Source of the DNA: Deltaproteobacteria bacterium
Lineage (GTDB): Bacteria > Desulfobacterota > Binatia > Binatales > Binataceae
Direction of reading: 5' to 3'
Assembly: GCA_021801125.1 (NCBI GenBank)
Contig: JAJYYI010000094.1
Location: 1 to 64,000 of the forward strand
DNA length: 64,000 nt
Shown here piece by piece: positions 1 through 9,786 of the stretch (position 1 is the stretch's first letter; the number at the start of each line of letters is the position of its first letter). The notes beneath the pieces are model-generated. The model made no database searches. It had not been told where the DNA came from and saw nothing but the letters and a program-made list of their open reading frames with translations. Position numbers and translations under genes: made by a program.

Positions 1-30
1 TCAAAGTACGGCGCGAAGAAGCCTAAGTGA
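1..30 (+). CDS. rpsL: 30S ribosomal protein S12, C-terminal end (partial)
   Basis: Only the last nine codons and the TGA stop lie in the window. They read SKYGAKKPK, the characteristic C-terminus of S12. S12 sits at the decoding centre of the 30S subunit and helps monitor codon-anticodon pairing. Its position three bases before rpsG matches the classical str operon order rpsL-rpsG-fusA-tuf. The catalytic part of the protein lies outside the window. Confidence 0.93.
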   Translation, partial: SKYGAKKPK

Positions 31-33
31 CGT

Positions 34-504
34 ATGGCGCGCAAAGGTCAAGCTAGGGTTAGGGAGATCGCCGGGGATCCGAAGTACCATGACCGGGCGG
101 TGGCGAAGTTCGTGAACATCATGATGGTTCAGGGCAAGAAGTCGCTGGCCGAGAGGATCTTTTATGGCGCTTTGGATTCCGTGGGGCGGCGTTATCAAGA
201 GGACGGGCTGACGTTGTTCAAGCGCGCGCTTGAGAACGTGCGGCCTGCGGTCGAGGTCAGATCGCGCCGCGTCGGCGGCGCCAACTATCAGGTGCCAGTT
301 GAGGTGCGCCCGCTCAGGCGCTCGTCGCTGGCGATGCGCTGGTTGGTGCAAGCAGCGCGTGCGCGCGGGGAAAAAACGTTTCAAGAGCGGCTCGCTAATG
401 AAATCGGCGAGGCGGCCGCCAATCGGGGGGGAGCGGTAAAGAAACGAGAAGACACTCATCGAATGGCGGAAGCTAACCGTGCTTTCGCGCATTACCGCTG
501 GTAA
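34..504 (+). CDS. rpsG: 30S ribosomal protein S7
   Basis: S7 binds the 3' major domain of 16S rRNA, starts assembly of the 30S head and contacts the E-site tRNA. The 156-residue length is typical. Visible family signatures include [17 protein letters not shown] near the N-terminus, the [24 protein letters not shown] block in the middle and FAHYRW at the end. It starts three bases after the rpsL stop, and fusA follows 24 bases downstream, so it belongs to the str operon. Confidence 0.97.
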   Translation: MARKGQARVREIAGDPKYHDRAVAKFVNIMMVQGKKSLAERIFYGALDSVGRRYQEDGLTLFKRALENVRPAVEVRSRRVGGANYQVPVEVRPLRRSSLAMRWLVQAARARGEKTFQERLANEIGEAAANRGGAVKKREDTHRMAEANRAFAHYRW

Positions 505-528
505 GTTTCGCCGAGTGTTGGAGAACTC

Positions 529-2622
529 ATGGCCCGCCAAACCCCCATAGAACGCGTGCGCAACATCGGTATCATGGCGCACATTGACGCCGGTAAGACC
601 ACTACGACCGAACGCATCCTGTATTACACGGGAATTACCTACAAGATTGGCGAGGTGCACGAAGGCACCGCTACGATGGACTGGATGGCGCAGGAGCAGG
701 AACGCGGCATCACGATCACCTCGGCCGCGACGACATGCTTTTGGCGTAATCACCGGATAAACATCATCGATACACCCGGCCATGTCGACTTCACCGTAGA
801 GGTGGAGCGCAGCCTGCGCGTGCTCGATGGCGCGGTGGCAGTTTTTTGCGCCGTTGGCGGCGTGGAGCCTCAGTCGGAGACGGTCTGGCGCCAGGCGGAC
901 AAGTACCGCGTGCCCCGCATCGCGTTTATCAACAAGATGGATCGCGTCGGTGCGGATTACCGCCGGGTGCTGGTCGAAATGGGAGAGCGACTGGGCGCTC
1001 AGCCGCTCTTGTTGCAGCTTCCACTCGGCGCCGAGGACCGTTTTCACGGGGTCGTCGATCTGATCGAGCAGCGAGCTTTGGTGTGGGATAAGGATGTGCT
1101 CGGCGCGGACTATCGCGTGGAGGCCATTCCGGAAGAGCTGCAGGAGCAAGCGCGCGCCGAGCGGGATAAGCTCCTGGAGACGCTCGCTGACCACGATGAG
1201 CGGCTGATGGACGCTTATCTGAACGGCAAAGAGATCGAGCCTGCCCAAATCCGCGAGGCGGTGCGCGCAGCGACGCTTAAGCTCGCGCTGGTACCGGTGG
1301 TGCTGGGCGCGGCGTTCCGCAACAAGGGCGTCCAGGCGCTGCTCGACGCCGTGGTGGACTACCTGCCCGCGCCTACCGACGTTCCGCCGGTGGTTGGCAA
1401 AAACGGTGATAAGCTTGAAGAGCGGTGGCCGCGCGACGACGCGCCGTTTGCGGCCTTGGCCTTCAAGGTAATGACCGATCCCTACATCGGGACGCTGACC
1501 TTTTTGCGCGTGTACTCGGGGCGGCTCGAGAGCGGCGACTCCGTGCTCAACGCGCGCCGCGGCAAACGTGAGCGTATCGGGCGCTTGGTCAAGATGCATG
1601 CGAACAAGCGCGAGGAAATCGCGGAGGTCTACGCCGGGGATATCTGCGCGGTTGGCCTGCGCGATACCGTTACCGGGGATACGCTTTGCGATCCGAGCCA
1701 TCCGATAGTACTCGAGGCGATCGAGTTCCCCGAACCGGTGATTCAGGTCGCGATTGAACCGAAGACCAAGGCCGATCAGGAACATTTGAGCGAGGCGCTC
1801 GGCAAGCTGGCCAAGGAAGACCCATCATTCAGGGTCGGCGTGGATCGGGATACCGGGCAGACACTGATCGCCGGGATGGGCGAGTTGCATCTCGAGATCA
1901 TCACCGAGCGGCTTTTGCGCGAGTTCAATGTCGACGCTAACGTCGGTAAACCGCAGGTCGCGTACCGCGAGACGATTCGGCGCGCCGCCCAGGCGGAGGG
2001 CAAGTTCGTGCGCCAGAGCGGCGGGCGCGGGCAGTTTGGCGTGGTCGACCTGCGTATCGAGCCACTTGGAAAGGGCGCCGGGTTCGAGTTTGTTGACGCC
2101 ACCAAAGGAGGCGTCGTCCCGCGCAATTTTATCCCCGCAGTCGAAGAGGGTGTCCGCGAGGCGGCCGAGAGCGGCGTCGTCGCCGGCTATCCGATCGTCG
2201 ACATCCGCGCGGTGCTGGTCGACGGCAAGTATCACGAGGTTGACTCCTCGGAAGTGGCTTTTAAGATTGCCGGTTCGATGGCCTTCAAGGAGGCTGCCGA
2301 AAAGGCCGCTGCAATCCTGCTAGAACCGGTGATGGACGTCGAGGTGGTGACGCCGCAGGAATTTATGGGCGACGTGATTGGAGATCTCAACGCACGTCGC
2401 GGCAAGATTATGAACCTCAAGAGCCGCGGCAACGCGCAGGTGGTCGAGGCGCGAGTGCCGCTGGCGAACATGTTTGGCTATGCCACGCGTCTGCGCTCGC
2501 TGAGCCAGGGGCGGGCGACCTACACGATGCAGTTTGCGGTTTATGAACCGGTCCCCCAGCAGGTGTTTGAGGAATTGACCGCGCAAGGGCGCGAAGCAGC
2601 CGAGTCCTCGCCGCGCTTTTGA
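529..2622 (+). CDS. fusA: Elongation factor G
   Basis: EF-G is the translational GTPase that drives tRNA-mRNA translocation and, with RRF, ribosome recycling. At 697 residues it has the usual length. The P-loop is AHIDAGKTT near residue 20, the switch II motif is DTPGHVDF near residue 82 and the guanine-specificity motif is NKMD near residue 136. Domains II to V follow in the normal order, with the domain IV signature GGRGQFG. A GGAG sequence lies just upstream of the ATG. It sits between rpsG and tuf in the str operon. Confidence 0.98.
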   Translation: MARQTPIERVRNIGIMAHIDAGKTTTTERILYYTGITYKIGEVHEGTATMDWMAQEQERGITITSAATTCFWRNHRINIIDTPGHVDFTVEVERSLRVLDGAVAVFCAVGGVEPQSETVWRQADKYRVPRIAFINKMDRVGADYRRVLVEMGERLGAQPLLLQLPLGAEDRFHGVVDLIEQRALVWDKDVLGADYRVEAIPEELQEQARAERDKLLETLADHDERLMDAYLNGKEIEPAQIREAVRAATLKLALVPVVLGAAFRNKGVQALLDAVVDYLPAPTDVPPVVGKNGDKLEERWPRDDAPFAALAFKVMTDPYIGTLTFLRVYSGRLESGDSVLNARRGKRERIGRLVKMHANKREEIAEVYAGDICAVGLRDTVTGDTLCDPSHPIVLEAIEFPEPVIQVAIEPKTKADQEHLSEALGKLAKEDPSFRVGVDRDTGQTLIAGMGELHLEIITERLLREFNVDANVGKPQVAYRETIRRAAQAEGKFVRQSGGRGQFGVVDLRIEPLGKGAGFEFVDATKGGVVPRNFIPAVEEGVREAAESGVVAGYPIVDIRAVLVDGKYHEVDSSEVAFKIAGSMAFKEAAEKAAAILLEPVMDVEVVTPQEFMGDVIGDLNARRGKIMNLKSRGNAQVVEARVPLANMFGYATRLRSLSQGRATYTMQFAVYEPVPQQVFEELTAQGREAAESSPRF

Positions 2623-2679
2623 GGAGCTTTGACGACAGGAGCATTGGAAAAAGGGCCGGTAAGCGGAGGTTAGTTAAGA

Positions 2680-3879
2680 ATGGGCAAGGCTAAATTCGAA
2701 CGCACCAAGCCGCACCTCAACGTGGGCACGATCGGTCATATCGATCATGGGAAGACCACGCTGACGGCCGCGATCACTAGGGTTCTGGCTGCGCGTAAGC
2801 TCGCCAGCTTCACGCCGTTCGACCAGATCGATAAGGCGCCCGAAGAGCGCGAGCGAGGTATCACTATCGCCATCGCGCACGTGGAATACGAGACCGCCAA
2901 GCGTCATTACGCGCACGTGGACTGCCCGGGCCACGCGGACTACATCAAGAACATGATCACCGGGGCGGCGCAGATGGACGGTGCAATCCTCGTGGTCGGA
3001 GCGAACGACGGTCCGATGCCGCAGACGCGCGAACATATCCTGCTCGCGCGGCAGGTGGGCGTTCCGAGGATCGTGGTTTTCATGAACAAGGTCGACATGG
3101 TGGACGACCCTGAACTCCTGGACTTAGTGGAGTTGGAAGTCCGCGACCTTCTGACCAAGTATGAGTTTCCGGGCGATGAGACCCCGATAGTGCGTGGTAG
3201 TGCGCTCAAAGCGCTCGATTGCGGGTGTGGGAAAGAGGACTGCGCGAACTGCAAGCCGATCCTGGAACTGATGGACGCTGTGGACAGCTATATTCCGCTG
3301 CCGACGCGCGAGGTCGATAAGCCGTTCTTGATGCCGATAGAGGACGTGTTCACGATCTCTGGGCGCGGCACGGTGGTCACGGGCCGCGTCGAACGGGGCC
3401 GGGTCAGGGTCGGCGACGAGGTCGAGATTGTGGGCTTCCGCGAGACTCAGAAGACCGTCGTCACGGGCGTAGAAATGTTTCGCAAGATGCTCGATGAAGG
3501 GCAGGCTGGAGATAATATCGGAGTGCTGCTGCGCGGACTTAAGCGAGAAGAGGTCGAGCGCGGCCAGGTGCTGGCGCAACCGGGGACGATTACGCCGCAC
3601 ACCAACTTCGAGGCTTCGGCTTACGTCCTTACCAAGGAAGAGGGTGGCAGGCATACTCCGTTCTTCACGGGTTATCGCCCGCAGTTTTATTTCCGCACCA
3701 CCGATGTTACCGGCGTGTTGAATCTGCCGGAAGGCGTGGAAATGGTGATGCCCGGCGACAACATAAAGCTGGTTGGTGAGCTTATTACACCGGTTGCTAT
3801 GGATGAGGGGCTGCGCTTCGCGATCCGCGAGGGCGGTCGCACCGTGGGCGCGGGCGTCGTCTCGAAGATCCTGAAGTAG
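2680..3879 (+). CDS. tuf: Elongation factor Tu, with a cysteine-rich insertion
   Basis: EF-Tu delivers aminoacyl-tRNA to the ribosomal A site as a GTP complex. The 399-residue protein has the P-loop GHIDHGKTT, the switch [14 protein letters not shown] and the SAL motif of the G domain, then domains II and III ending in SKILK. Directly after the SALKAL motif there is a short segment with four cysteines (C181, C183, C188, C191; spacing C-x-C-x4-C-x2-C), where most EF-Tu proteins have a short acidic stretch without cysteines. The gene lies between fusA and rpsJ. Only one tuf copy is present in this window. Confidence 0.98.
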   Translation: MGKAKFERTKPHLNVGTIGHIDHGKTTLTAAITRVLAARKLASFTPFDQIDKAPEERERGITIAIAHVEYETAKRHYAHVDCPGHADYIKNMITGAAQMDGAILVVGANDGPMPQTREHILLARQVGVPRIVVFMNKVDMVDDPELLDLVELEVRDLLTKYEFPGDETPIVRGSALKALDCGCGKEDCANCKPILELMDAVDSYIPLPTREVDKPFLMPIEDVFTISGRGTVVTGRVERGRVRVGDEVEIVGFRETQKTVVTGVEMFRKMLDEGQAGDNIGVLLRGLKREEVERGQVLAQPGTITPHTNFEASAYVLTKEEGGRHTPFFTGYRPQFYFRTTDVTGVLNLPEGVEMVMPGDNIKLVGELITPVAMDEGLRFAIREGGRTVGAGVVSKILK

Positions 3880-3928
3880 CGCGGCGCGCGCGGGGTTTGG
3901 CCAGCGGCGAGCGGACAGCATTGTGGCG

Positions 3929-4237
3929 ATGAACGAGAAAATCAGGATTAGGCTTAAAGCTTACGATTACCGGCTGCTGGACCGCTCGGTGCGTGAGATC
4001 GTGGATACTATCAAGCGCACGGGGGGGCGGGTCGCCGGACCGATTCCGCTCCCGACTAGAATCGAGCGGTTCACGGTTAATCGCTCGCCGCACGTGGATA
4101 AAAAGTCGCGCGAACAGTTTGAGATCAGAACCCATAAACGCTTGCTCGACGTCCTTGAACCGACGCAGCAAACGATCGACGCGCTAGGCAAGCTGGATCT
4201 GGCTGCCGGGGTCGACGTCGAAATCAAGCTTGAGTGA
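3929..4237 (+). CDS. rpsJ: 30S ribosomal protein S10
   Basis: S10 is a 30S head protein that also serves as NusE in transcription antitermination. The sequence [15 protein letters not shown] at the N-terminus and [20 protein letters not shown] in the middle are diagnostic. The ATG at 3929 gives 102 residues, the normal size; the in-frame GTG at 3923 would add two residues and cannot be excluded. The stop codon overlaps the GTG start of rplC, so the two are probably translationally coupled. It opens the S10 operon. Confidence 0.96.
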   Translation: MNEKIRIRLKAYDYRLLDRSVREIVDTIKRTGGRVAGPIPLPTRIERFTVNRSPHVDKKSREQFEIRTHKRLLDVLEPTQQTIDALGKLDLAAGVDVEIKLE

Positions 4238-4911
4238 GTGGCGTGCTAAACGGGCTAATCGGAAAGAAAGTCGGGATGACCGAGGTGGTCGACGCCAAGG
4301 GGCGTCGCTTCGCCGCCACTGTGGTTGAGGTCGGCCCATGTATGGTCTCCCAGCTCAAAACGGAGGCTACGGACGGCTACGACGCGGTGCAGGTCACCTT
4401 CGGGCGTCGGCGGCTTAGCCGGGTGAGCAAGCCTTTGCGCGGCCATTTCGCCAAGGCGAACGTCGCGCCAGGCGTCGTCACGCGGGAATTCGAGCGAGCA
4501 GGCGAGGGCGAGTTGAAGGTCGGTCAGGCTGTGAACGTGGGCGAGGTTTTTAAGGTTGGCGATGTGGTTGACGTTGAAGGTGTCTCCAAGGGAAAGGGCT
4601 ACGCCGGCGTGATCAAGCGGCACGGCTTCGCCGGCTTTCCGGCCTCTCGCGGGACGCATGAATACTTTCGCCACGGTGGCTCAATCGGCAACCGCTCCTT
4701 TCCTGGCCGAGTGTTTAAGGGCCTGCGGATGGCGGGTCAGATGGGTAATCGGAAGGTGACGATCGGCAACCTGCGCGTCTGTCAGGTAATGCCGGAAGAC
4801 AACGCGGTGGTGATTTTGGGCGCTGCGCCCGGGGCGGATGGTTCGCTGTTAATAGTCAAGCACGCAGCGAAGCAGCGTAAGTCGACCGAGCAGAGCGCCA
4901 AGCAGGGCTAA
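4234..4911 (+). CDS. rplC: 50S ribosomal protein L3
   Basis: L3 binds 23S rRNA near the peptidyl transferase centre and is an early assembly protein. The start is a GTG overlapping the rpsJ stop (GTGA). Family signatures are [10 protein letters not shown] at the N-terminus and the loop [22 protein letters not shown], which carries the modified-glutamine region in other bacteria, followed by GRMAGQMGN-like sequence ([14 protein letters not shown]). The length is 225 residues, slightly longer than the common 205 to 215 because of a lysine- and serine-rich tail. Confidence 0.97.
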   Translation: MSGVLNGLIGKKVGMTEVVDAKGRRFAATVVEVGPCMVSQLKTEATDGYDAVQVTFGRRRLSRVSKPLRGHFAKANVAPGVVTREFERAGEGELKVGQAVNVGEVFKVGDVVDVEGVSKGKGYAGVIKRHGFAGFPASRGTHEYFRHGGSIGNRSFPGRVFKGLRMAGQMGNRKVTIGNLRVCQVMPEDNAVVILGAAPGADGSLLIVKHAAKQRKSTEQSAKQG

Positions 4912-4912
4912 G

Positions 4913-5569
4913 ATGGGTGAAGAGGGGCCCCAGACGGAAACGGTGAAGTTGCCGCTGTATAGCGCCGAGCAAAGCCAGATCGGCGAGTTCGAGGCCTTGA
5001 GCAGGGTCTTCGGCCACGAAGGCAGCGCCGCGACGATGCATGAGGTTGTGCTCATGCAGCTCGCCAATCGGCGGGCGGGGACGGTCGCGACCAAAACTCG
5101 CGGCCTAGTCTCGGGCGGTGGAATCAAGCCGTGGAGGCAGAAGGGCACCGGACGCGCCCGCGCCGGCTCGACGCGCTCGCCGTTGTGGCGTCACGGCGGG
5201 ACCGTCTTTGGTCCCCAACCGCGGGACTATTCGTACAAGCTGCCGCGCAAACAGCGGGCTAAGGCGCTGTGCTTGGCGCTGTCGGAACGCGCGCGCGAGG
5301 GCAAGCTGCTGGTTATCGAACGGCTGGAGATCGAACGGCCGAAGACCAAGCTGGCCAAGGCGCTGCTCGATAAGTTGGGGCTACAGCACGCGCTGGTCGT
5401 GGTTGGAGACGGCGAAGAGGAATTTATTCGAGCCGCGCGCAACTTGGCGCGGTACAAGGTTTTGCGAGTCGTCGGACTCAACGTGTACGACGTGCTGAAT
5501 TTCGCGGAGGTATTGCTGACCGTCAAAGCCGCGCAGGCGATCCAGGCGCGTTTCCAGGAGGCCGTTTGA
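4913..5569 (+). CDS. rplD: 50S ribosomal protein L4
   Basis: L4 lines part of the peptide exit tunnel and in E. coli represses its own S10 operon; autoregulation here is unproven. The tunnel-loop region reads KTRGLVSGGGIKPWRQKGTG, which is highly diagnostic, followed by SPLWRHGGTVFGP. The length of 218 residues is normal for the family. It starts one base after the rplC stop, and its TGA overlaps the ATG of rplW (TGATG). Confidence 0.97.
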   Translation: MGEEGPQTETVKLPLYSAEQSQIGEFEALSRVFGHEGSAATMHEVVLMQLANRRAGTVATKTRGLVSGGGIKPWRQKGTGRARAGSTRSPLWRHGGTVFGPQPRDYSYKLPRKQRAKALCLALSERAREGKLLVIERLEIERPKTKLAKALLDKLGLQHALVVVGDGEEEFIRAARNLARYKVLRVVGLNVYDVLNFAEVLLTVKAAQAIQARFQEAV

Positions 5570-5856
5570 TGCGCGCGTACGAGGTGCTTATCGCGCCGCT
5601 GGTGACCGAGAAAGGCACGGCTCTTGGCGAGCGGGCGAACCAAGTCGTGTTCAAGGTTCGTCGCCAGGCTACCAAAAATGCGATCCGCCAGGCGGTTGAA
5701 GAGCTGTTCAAGGTCAATGTTACGGCCGTGAGAACGTGCAACTTCCTTGGCAAGGAACGCCGGGTTGGCCGCTCTTCCGGCCGGCGCCCGGATTGGAAGA
5801 AAGCGTACGTGACGCTGAAAGAGGGCGAGCGGATTGAATTCTTTGAGGGTGTTTAG
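5569..5856 (+). CDS. rplW: 50S ribosomal protein L23
   Basis: L23 sits at the exit of the nascent-peptide tunnel and is the docking site for trigger factor and SRP. The protein of 95 residues begins [19 protein letters not shown] and ends with the [18 protein letters not shown] block typical of L23. The ATG at 5569 overlaps the rplD stop codon as TGATG; the ORF track uses a TTG one codon earlier, which is less likely. It is followed 20 bases later by rplB. Confidence 0.96.
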   Translation: MRAYEVLIAPLVTEKGTALGERANQVVFKVRRQATKNAIRQAVEELFKVNVTAVRTCNFLGKERRVGRSSGRRPDWKKAYVTLKEGERIEFFEGV

Positions 5857-5876
5857 AGAGTAAAAGGCGCTTAGGG

Positions 5877-6707
5877 ATGGCGATAATTCAGATCAATCCG
5901 CGCACGCCGGGCCAGCGGTTTCTGCAGGTGGCGGACTTTTCGGAGTTGACCAAGAAGCCGCCGGAAAAAAGCCTGCTCGCTCCGCTCAAGCGCTCGGGTG
6001 GCCGCAATAATTTGGGCCGAATCACCTGCCGCTATCGCGGCGGGGGTCATCGGCGCAGGCTGCGGATAATCGATTTCAAGCGGGATAAGGACGGCGTACC
6101 GGCTACCACGGCGGCGATTGAGTACGATCCGAACCGTTCCGCGAACATCGCGCTTTTGCATTATCGCGACGGCGATAAGCGCTATATCCTGGCGCCGGTT
6201 GGGCTAAAAGTTGGAGACCAGGTTGAGTCGGGACCCCAGGCGGATATCAAGCCCGGCAACGCACTTCCGCTGGTGAATATACCGGTTGGCTCCTTCGTTC
6301 ACGCGGTCGAGATGAAACCGGGCAAGGGTGCGCAGCTCGCGCGCGGCGCGGGCGCGCAGGTGCAGTTGATGGCGAAGGAGGGCCGTTACGCCCTGCTCAA
6401 ACTGCCCTCGGGCGAACAGCGGATGGTGTTGGCTCAATGCCGGGCGACGATCGGTCAGGTGGGAAACCTGGACCACGAGAACATCTCGCATGGGAAAGCC
6501 GGTCGTACCCGTTATTTGGGGCGGCGGCCTCATGTTCGAGGAATTGCGATGAATCCGGTTGACCATCCGCACGGTGGCGGCGAGGGACGTTCAAAAGGTA
6601 ATCATCCGCAGTCGCCATGGGGTATGCCGACCAAGGGTTATAAGACGCGCGGTCGCAAGCTGTCCGATCAGTATATTGTGACCAAACGGCCGCGTGGTAA
6701 GCGCTGA
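5877..6707 (+). CDS. rplB: 50S ribosomal protein L2
   Basis: L2 is required for subunit association and peptidyl transferase activity. The 276-residue length is standard. Diagnostic segments include [19 protein letters not shown] near residue 40 and the strongly conserved [11 protein letters not shown] near residue 225, which contains the histidine implicated in peptidyl transfer, then [13 protein letters not shown] at the C-terminal end. It lies between rplW and rpsS, as in the canonical S10 operon. Confidence 0.98.
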   Translation: MAIIQINPRTPGQRFLQVADFSELTKKPPEKSLLAPLKRSGGRNNLGRITCRYRGGGHRRRLRIIDFKRDKDGVPATTAAIEYDPNRSANIALLHYRDGDKRYILAPVGLKVGDQVESGPQADIKPGNALPLVNIPVGSFVHAVEMKPGKGAQLARGAGAQVQLMAKEGRYALLKLPSGEQRMVLAQCRATIGQVGNLDHENISHGKAGRTRYLGRRPHVRGIAMNPVDHPHGGGEGRSKGNHPQSPWGMPTKGYKTRGRKLSDQYIVTKRPRGKR

Positions 6708-6719
6708 CGGCTTGGGTTT

Positions 6720-7028
6720 ATGGCACGTTCACTGAAAAAAGGCCCGTTTATCGACGACCATCTAAGGCGGAAGGTCGAGGCGAGTCTAGCCGCTGGAGAG
6801 AAGCGCGCGATCAAGACCTGGTCGCGACGCTCGACAATTATTCCCGAGATGGTCGGCCTGACCTTCATGGTGCATAACGGACACAAGTTTGTTCCGGTTT
6901 ACTGCACGGAGAACATGGTGGGGCACAAGCTTGGCGAGTTTTCGCCGACGCGTACCTTTCACGGCCATGCGGGCGACCGCAAGGGCCAGGTGAAGGGGGC
7001 TGAGGGAGGCGCGCCCAAGGCGCCGTAG
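6720..7028 (+). CDS. rpsS: 30S ribosomal protein S19
   Basis: S19 forms a complex with S13 in the 30S head and contacts tRNA and the intersubunit bridges. It begins [15 protein letters not shown] and contains [17 protein letters not shown] and HNGHKFVPV, all diagnostic. At 102 residues it is slightly longer than the usual 92, with an extra glycine- and lysine-rich tail. It starts 12 bases after rplB and is followed five bases later by rplV. Confidence 0.97.
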   Translation: MARSLKKGPFIDDHLRRKVEASLAAGEKRAIKTWSRRSTIIPEMVGLTFMVHNGHKFVPVYCTENMVGHKLGEFSPTRTFHGHAGDRKGQVKGAEGGAPKAP

Positions 7029-7033
7029 CGGAG

Positions 7034-7372
7034 ATGGAAGCGGTTTCTCGCACGCGTTACGCCCGCATCTCGCCGCGCAAGCTGCGCCTTGTGTGCGACC
7101 TCATCCGCGGCAAGCGAGTCGGTGAGGCGCTGGCGGTGCTCCAATTTACGCCGCAGCGAGGCGGGAAGCTGGTGGCCAAAGCGCTGCTGGCCGCAGTGGC
7201 CAATGCACGCGACCAACAGAACGTCGACGAAGATCGCTTGTTCGTCAAGCGGGTGAGCGCCGACTCGGGTCCCACGTGGAAGCGCTCGCTGCCGAGGGCG
7301 CACATGCGGGTGACGCCGATTCACAAGCCGACGAGCCATCTGACCGTCGTGGTTGACGAGGTTTCGGAGTAA
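7034..7372 (+). CDS. rplV: 50S ribosomal protein L22
   Basis: L22 lines the peptide exit tunnel with an extended beta-hairpin, which is the site of macrolide-resistance mutations in other bacteria. The sequence reads [20 protein letters not shown] near the N-terminus and [20 protein letters not shown] at the hairpin and C-terminal end. The length is 112 residues, typical. It starts five bases after rpsS, and the true start of rpsC follows seven bases after its stop. Confidence 0.97.
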   Translation: MEAVSRTRYARISPRKLRLVCDLIRGKRVGEALAVLQFTPQRGGKLVAKALLAAVANARDQQNVDEDRLFVKRVSADSGPTWKRSLPRAHMRVTPIHKPTSHLTVVVDEVSE

Positions 7373-7379
7373 AAAAGAG

Positions 7380-8048
7380 GTGGGACAAAAGACACATCCG
7401 CGCGGGCTTCGCCTCGGCATTATCGAGAATTGGGATTCTCGGTGGTTCGCCCGCCGCGAGTACGCCGACCTTTTGCACGAAGATCTGAAGCTTAAAGAGT
7501 TTATCAAGAAGCGACTCTACCATGCCGGCGTCTCGCGCACGGAGATCGCGCGGCTGGCGGCGAAGGCGAAGATCAGCATCCACACCGCTCGGCCCGGGAT
7601 CGTTATCGGCAAAAAGGGCGCGGAGATAGAAAAGCTCAAGGGCGAAGTGCAAAAAATGATGGCCGGACGCGAGCCGTACATCAATATCGTCGAGGTGCGC
7701 CGGCCCGATCTCGACCCGCAGCTTGCGGCCGAGAATATCGCCTTACAACTGGAGCGCAGAGTGGCTTTCCGCCGCGCCATGAAAGAGGCGGTTGCGCGCG
7801 CGATTCGCATGGGCGCGCAAGGCATCAAGGTCCAAGTGGCCGGACGCCTGGGTGGGGCGGAAATTGCGCGCACGGAATGGTATCGCGAAGGGCGCGTGCC
7901 CTCGCAGACGCTGCGAGCCGATGTTGCCTACGGATTTGCTCAGGCGCGCACGACCTACGGCGTAATCGGCGTCAAGGTCTGGATCTTCCGCGGCGAGGTT
8001 GTCACGCGCCAGGAAGAAGAAAGTAAACGTGCTGGCACCGGCCTTTAG
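7380..8048 (+). CDS. rpsC: 30S ribosomal protein S3
   Basis: S3 forms part of the mRNA entry channel of the 30S subunit and has helicase-associated function. The GTG at 7380 starts the conserved [13 protein letters not shown] sequence; the ORF track extends nine codons further upstream into rplV, which is unlikely. A GGAG lies about 12 bases upstream. The KH domain is visible at [21 protein letters not shown], and the C-terminal domain contains [19 protein letters not shown]. The length is 222 residues, normal. A 128-base gap separates it from rplP. Confidence 0.95.
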   Translation: MGQKTHPRGLRLGIIENWDSRWFARREYADLLHEDLKLKEFIKKRLYHAGVSRTEIARLAAKAKISIHTARPGIVIGKKGAEIEKLKGEVQKMMAGREPYINIVEVRRPDLDPQLAAENIALQLERRVAFRRAMKEAVARAIRMGAQGIKVQVAGRLGGAEIARTEWYREGRVPSQTLRADVAYGFAQARTTYGVIGVKVWIFRGEVVTRQEEESKRAGTGL

Positions 8049-8176
8049 CCGGCGCTGAGGGCATGGTAAACGGGCGCTTCGGCTGGCGCGCGAGCGCTTG
8101 GTTCGACAAGGGCGCCAGAGGGGCTCTCCCAATTGATGGGCAGGGTCTGCCGAACTGACGAAAGTGTCGTAGAGCA

Positions 8177-8602
8177 ATGTTAGCCCCGAAAAAAGTTAAG
8201 TACAGGAAGATGCAGAAGGGCCGGATGCGCGGGGTGGAATCGCGCGCGGTCCAGCTCGACTTCGGAGAGTTCGGTCTTAAGGCGCTCGAGGCCGCTTGGC
8301 TGAATGCCAAGACGATAGAGGCCGCCCGTATCGCGATGACGCGTCATATCAAGCGAGGCGGACGCGTCTGGATTCGCATTTTCCCGGACAAGCCGTACAC
8401 CAAGAAACCGGCCGAGACCCGAATGGGAAAAGGCAAGGGCGGTGTCGAAGGATGGGTGGCGGTAGTGCGGCCGGGGCGAATTCTGTTCGAAATCGAGGGA
8501 ATCGAGGCAGCGGTGGCGCGCGAAGCATTGCGGCTTGCCGCGCATAAGCTGCCGATACGAACGACGGTGGTGACGCGAGGAGAAGAGGCGCTTGCAGGCT
8601 GA
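8177..8602 (+). CDS. rplP: 50S ribosomal protein L16
   Basis: L16 lies near the peptidyl transferase centre and the A-site tRNA elbow and is a late assembly protein. It begins [19 protein letters not shown] and contains [23 protein letters not shown], which is the family fingerprint. The length is 141 residues, typical. The 3' end overlaps the TTG start of rpmC by 11 bases, which suggests translational coupling. Confidence 0.97.
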   Translation: MLAPKKVKYRKMQKGRMRGVESRAVQLDFGEFGLKALEAAWLNAKTIEAARIAMTRHIKRGGRVWIRIFPDKPYTKKPAETRMGKGKGGVEGWVAVVRPGRILFEIEGIEAAVAREALRLAAHKLPIRTTVVTRGEEALAG

Positions 8603-8786
8603 AGAACTGAGAAAGCTCGAAGTCGAGGAGCTGCGGATCAAGGAGCTTGAGCTGCGCGACGAGCTTTTCCGCCTGCGCCTCAAGCTTGCGACCAATCAGC
8701 TTAACAACCCGACGCGCTTTCGCCAGGCGCGCGTGGATTTGGCGCGGGTTCTGACCGTGATGCGCGAGAAAAGAGCGCCGCGCTAA
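8592..8786 (+). CDS. rpmC: 50S ribosomal protein L29
   Basis: L29 is a small two-helix protein at the peptide exit, adjacent to L23. The 64-residue sequence is helical and charged ([19 protein letters not shown], then [19 protein letters not shown]), matching L29. The start is TTG at 8592, preceded by a strong GAGGAG ribosome-binding site that lies inside the end of rplP. It fits the canonical order rplP-rpmC-rpsQ. Confidence 0.94.
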   Translation: MQAEELRKLEVEELRIKELELRDELFRLRLKLATNQLNNPTRFRQARVDLARVLTVMREKRAPR

Positions 8787-8814
8787 GAGGCAGGGGCGGT
8801 AAGCCAACAAAGCT

Positions 8815-9069
8815 ATGCGGGCACGAGTGAAGCGTCGCGAGGGGATTGTGGTCTCGGCCAAGATGCGCAAGACCGTCGTGGTGATCGTTGAGCGATTAGT
8901 TCAGCATCCGAAATACGGCAAGCGCGTCCATCTCCGCGCGCGTTTTAAGGCGCACGACGAGCAGTCGCAATGCCGTGAGGGAGACCGGGTCTTGATCATC
9001 GAGTCCAGGCCGCTGTCAAAAGACAAACGGTGGCGGGTCAGTAAGATTTTGGCGCGGGCGGCCGGTTGA
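8815..9069 (+). CDS. rpsQ: 30S ribosomal protein S17
   Basis: S17 is a primary 16S rRNA-binding protein with an OB fold. The 84-residue protein contains [20 protein letters not shown] and [19 protein letters not shown], typical of S17, followed by [18 protein letters not shown]. It ends the S10-type section and is followed 16 bases later by rplN. Confidence 0.96.
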   Translation: MRARVKRREGIVVSAKMRKTVVVIVERLVQHPKYGKRVHLRARFKAHDEQSQCREGDRVLIIESRPLSKDKRWRVSKILARAAG

Positions 9070-9085
9070 GCGGGGCGAGTGAGCG

Positions 9086-9454
9086 ATGATCCAGGCTCAA
9101 ACAATACTCAGCGTCGCCGACAACTCAGGCGCTAGGCGCGTGATGTGTATCAAGGTGCTGGGCGGCAGCCGGCGCAGGTACGCGAGCATCGGCGATGTCA
9201 TCGTTGTGTCGGTCAAAGAGGCGATACCGAACACCAAGGTCAAAAAGGGCGAGGTGGCAAAGGCGGTCGTCGTGCGCACGACTAAGCCGGTCGGACGTCC
9301 GGACGGCAGCTATATAAGGTTCGACGATAACTCGGCAGTGCTGCTCGATAACCAGCTCGAACCGATCGGCACGCGCATCTTCGGCCCCGTGGCCCGCGAG
9401 TTGCGCGCGCGACGGTTCATCAAGATTGTCTCGCTTGCTCCAGAGGTCCTCTGA
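9086..9454 (+). CDS. rplN: 50S ribosomal protein L14
   Basis: L14 forms an intersubunit bridge and is the docking site of the silencing factor RsfS. The 122-residue protein begins [27 protein letters not shown] and contains [18 protein letters not shown] and [13 protein letters not shown], all diagnostic. The stop overlaps the ATG of rplX (TGATG), implying coupled translation. Confidence 0.97.
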   Translation: MIQAQTILSVADNSGARRVMCIKVLGGSRRRYASIGDVIVVSVKEAIPNTKVKKGEVAKAVVVRTTKPVGRPDGSYIRFDDNSAVLLDNQLEPIGTRIFGPVARELRARRFIKIVSLAPEVL

Positions 9455-9786
9455 TGGCGGCCCCAAAGTGCAAGATCAAAAAGAACGACTTGGTCATGGT
9501 CGTGACTGGGCGGGACCGAGGCAAGACCGGAAAGGTCACCAAGGTGCTGGCGAAGGAGCGGCTGGTTATCGTCGAGCGCATTAACCTGGTCAAGCGGCAT
9601 CTCAAGCCGCGTGGAACCACGCAGGCCGGCGGGATCGTCGAAAAAGAACTGCCGCTTAGCGTGAGCAAGGTGATGGCGTTTTGTGAGCGATGCAACGCGC
9701 CGGTGCGTGTGGGTTATAAGACGGGCGCTGATAAGAGCAGGACGAGGGTGTGCCGGCGCTGTGGAGAGGCGTTGGCAAGCAGCTAA
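9454..9786 (+). CDS. rplX: 50S ribosomal protein L24 with a C-terminal cysteine motif
   Basis: L24 initiates 50S assembly and lies near the tunnel exit. The KOW motif is visible at [20 protein letters not shown]. The C-terminal part carries two CxxC pairs, CERC and CRRC, suggesting a zinc ribbon as in many non-enterobacterial L24 proteins. The length is 110 residues. It overlaps both neighbours: one base with rplN, and its TAA stop shares an A with the rplE start ATG. Confidence 0.96.
   Translation: MAAPKCKIKKNDLVMVVTGRDRGKTGKVTKVLAKERLVIVERINLVKRHLKPRGTTQAGGIVEKELPLSVSKVMAFCERCNAPVRVGYKTGADKSRTRVCRRCGEALASS

Noticed and set aside
1-1785. 594-residue minus-strand ORF
   Set aside because: It lies antisense to rpsG and fusA, which are unambiguous. 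High GC makes long antisense ORFs common.
3124-3921. 265-residue minus-strand ORF
   Set aside because: Antisense to tuf, with no domain features.
8049-8176. Gap between rpsC and rplP as a possible small gene or attenuator
   Set aside because: No ORF with ribosome-binding site and no stable T-tailed hairpin was seen.
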